64,000 nucleotides of DNA from Aselliscus stoliczkanus. Lineage: Eukaryota > Chordata > Mammalia > Chiroptera > Hipposideridae. Below, piece after piece: positions 61,633-64,000 of this stretch (its first letter is position 1; each line of letters opens with the position of its first letter). Under the pieces are notes generated by a model. That model searched no databases. It was not told the DNA's origin and saw only the letters and a program-made list of their open reading frames with translations. Position numbers and translations under genes: made by a program. Where the stretch lies: NCBI GenBank assembly GCA_033961575.1, contig CM066733.1:64416921-64480920 (forward strand), read 5' to 3'.

Positions 61633-62617
61633 GTTTAATAGTTTGTTTAAATTGGGATCCAAACTACCGTATCTCTCGTGTCTCTTAATCAATAGCAACT
61701 TCCTCCATCTCTTCTTTTTTTCTTCCTTGTAGTTTGTTGTTGTTGACGATGAAACCATATTTTTTGCCCTTTAGAATTTTCCCCAGTCTAGGTTTTCTTG
61801 ATGAACTCCATATAGTGTCATTTTACTGGTTCCTCTGTTACCTGTAGGTCCTGCTAATGAGACCCAGAGGCTTGATAGATTCAGTTTTGGCAAGACTCCT
61901 TCCTAGAGAGTGTTGTGTACTTCTGCCAGAGGGGTATGTAAAGCCCAGGGGTCTCTCTTTTGTGGTATTAGCAGCCTCTCAAGCTCAAGGCCTAGATTCA
62001 TTCTTTCATTAGGAGTTGCAAAATGATGGTAATACTTCTTCATGTATTCATGGAATACTTCCATTAAGAGGAACTAGTTCTCATCTACTATGTAGTTACC
62101 CTGAGCTGCAGTTTTGTAAGACAGGCAAAATATATACTTGATTCTTTTCCTTTATTAGCTAGCTTTAAAAAGCAATGATTGCTTCCTTATTATCTTTCAG
62201 AGAAGATCATTGAGAGTTTTTTCTTTTTTAAGTTTCATTATAAATTCATTAAACATAGTTGATAGGTTTAAATCCATTGTAGTTTTGTTATTGATACTTA
62301 AATTGCCCATCTTTGGCTGGTGAGAGTCTCATGAGGTTGGTTCCTGTGTCATGGTGACACAATTCCAGTTATCTTTGAGGGCTACCTCACCTTCTGGCAT
62401 GATAAGGTGTTCCAGGCTCATCTTGTCCATTTCTTACCCCAGATAAGGAATCCGCCATTTCTCCAATGAGCCCCAGTTCCATTTAGTAAATACTTCAACA
62501 TATGCGTATTTTAAGATCCTAACCTATATACTTACCTGGAGAAGTGCTCTTTGCATTGGTTTGGTTATTGCTTATAAACCTTTTTAGTGGACAGAACTAG
62601 GAAATACACAAATATAT

Positions 62618-62618
62618 T

Positions 62619-62653
<35 letters not shown>

Positions 62654-62672
62654 TTTGTTTGTTTGTTTGTTT
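62618..62672. repeat. (ATTT)n followed by (GTTT)n
   Basis: About nine attt and four gttt units that form the tail of the reversed SINE at 62622-62774. Confidence 0.93.
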
Positions 62673-62774
62673 TTGTTTTTTGAGGACAGTGTCACTGGCC
62701 CTCATATGTGGGACCTGAACCGGTGCTGCTGGCTTCCCAAGCCAGCGCTTAACCACTGCACAACTCGGCCGGCC
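62622..62774 (-). mobile_element. tRNA-derived SINE, short form, with expanded (ATTT)n/(GTTT)n tail
   Basis: Reverse copy ending cactgcacaactcggccggc. The target cacaaatatatttta is repeated at 62607-62621 and 62775-62789. The A-tail (T on this strand) has become a long ATTT/GTTT microsatellite. It is inserted in a reversed L1M. Confidence 0.9.
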
Positions 62775-64000
62775 CACAAATATATTTTAAAGTTAGCATA
62801 CATCATGAGTTCAGACTGATAACTCCAATATAGGACTTCTGTGTTCTTGCTGGAACTCACCAGTCTTACATCTGCATCCTCTGTTGTCCACATCAGATAC
62901 CTTGGTCCTTACCGACAACATAATTGCCCATTTGCCTTACGCCATACTATAAGCACAGCACCCTAGAATCACATCATTAACACTACCAGGAACAATTAAA
63001 GACTTTTTTCCGAGGATTTTTTTTTTTTTTTTGTCCTTTTGGATACAGCCCATACAGGAGGTACAAATTACTGAGTCTTATAAGTCACTTGGAATAGTTC
63101 CTGTATTCTACCAACTGGATACCAAGTTAGGTTCATTGGTTTCTAAAACATTTACTTTCAGAAATATTTACTTTTGAAGGTTCATTTTTTTCTAAAAGGT
63201 TTCGAAATGTGTTTATTTTTTTCAAAAATAAAACCTTTGGATTCACAAGAACTGCCTTTCCCATTAAATTTAATTGTGTTCTATAATTATAAAAAAATTA
63301 TTATATGGTTCACAAATGAAAACCAATCTACAAAGAAATCTAGCTTCTATCCCTGTTTCCTCCAACCCATTCCCTCTCTACCTTCCATACAGGTTAATTT
63401 ATCTTTATTGTTTATCCATTCTCTCATTAAGAAACAATACTAACAAATATGTATATATGTATATTATCTTCCATCCCTTTCTTAGACCAATGATCAGAGT
63501 ACTTTGCACACTTTTCTCTGTCTTGCTGTTATCATTAGAACTCATGATCCTAGAGATCACGCCATAGTAATATGTAGAAATATTCCCATTCCATTTTTAT
63601 AGTTGTATAGTATTTCACTATGTGAATTTACCAAGCGTGTACAATTAGGTCCTTTTTATCAAGGGCCTGTTTCCAGCTTTTTTCTATCAAATGGTGCAGC
63701 AATGGATTGACTTTGCTCACGCTTTTTCATCTTTTGGCACTGTATCTTTGGGACAGATTCTAGAAGTGGAATTGCCGGGTTAAAGGGCAAATGTATACGT
63801 AATTTTGCTAGATACAGCCAAATTCTCCTCCATGGGAGCTACTGTTTTGCTTCCCCACCAGCACTTTATAAGAAAGCAGATGTTGCAGACTGTGCTGGAA
63901 TCTACCCACCTGGTGAGTAAGTTGTGGTTATTCCGGAGGAGCTTTGATTTGCATTTCGCTAATTATGGGCACATCTAAGGATCTTTTTATACGTGAACTA

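Larger units (their letters stand above)
61010..64000 (-). mobile_element. Old L1M, reversed, running off the right edge
   Basis: cttcaagcatattcaaaagt, atttcagtatatatctctaa, ttccccagtctaggttttct, cattaggagttgcaaaatga, gtgttccaggctcatcttgt, gggacagattctagaagtgg and gctagatacagccaaattct follow an L1M 3' UTR/ORF2 end read backwards. It is interrupted by MER5A, (TTCC)n and a SINE. Parts around 62900-63550 are weak and may be unique. Confidence 0.65.

Overview
The window is mammalian nuclear DNA, not bacterial or viral. It is dense in L1, L2, MIR, MER5/MER20, MaLR LTR and Tigger/mariner relics and carries many lineage-specific tRNA-derived SINEs. The SINE types (a head reading ggccggccgagtgg, and a tRNA-Ile-like head joined to a tail ending ctgttccccaa) resemble, from memory, repeats of rhinolophoid bats. 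I infer a chiropteran, probably Yinpterochiroptera; a RepeatMasker run would settle this.

One authentic protein-coding exon is recognised. On the minus strand at 56452-56538 lies the alternative first coding exon of RCAN2 (regulator of calcineurin 2 / calcipressin-2 / ZAKI-4), opening [13 protein letters not shown] and ending NQEVK at a consensus GT splice donor. To its right lie a GC-richer leader holding an overlapping upstream ORF and a candidate promoter (TATA-like element, AP-1 site, E-box, CRE-like site). The gene runs leftwards. I did not notice the next RCAN2 coding exon (expected to begin near EKFEGLF), so about 1-56449 is best read as first-intron sequence of this isoform. The part beyond 57000 is upstream DNA, or an intron of a longer isoform.

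Layout: 1-13100 is mostly unique intron sequence with MER20, MER5A-like, MIR, two oppositely oriented short SINEs (3457-4343) and a nested Tigger pair (10651-11050). 13100-21700 has three MaLR-type LTRs, L2/MIR relics and an L1 3' end split by a 269-bp insert. 22500-32610 has four SINEs plus L2 and a reversed L1M carrying an 82-bp palindromic mariner-type MITE, and an unidentified possible processed pseudogene near 29950-30815. 32620-39306 is a nearly full-length L1 (6.7 kb, 11-bp target duplications, 111-bp 5' UTR monomers, broken ORF1, ORF2 split by a SINE). 39320-56450 is intron with MIR/L2, two SINEs and a pair of mariner fragments in inverted orientation. 56450-57000 is the RCAN2 exon and promoter. 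57000-64000 has L2, a composite SINE, microsatellites and a reversed L1M running off the right edge.

There is no operon, CRISPR array or functional tRNA/rRNA gene. Apart from the RCAN2 exon, the content is the record of transposition into a very long intron. Boundaries of old repeats are approximate (tens of bases); those of SINEs and the full-length L1 are set by target-site duplications and are exact to a few bases.
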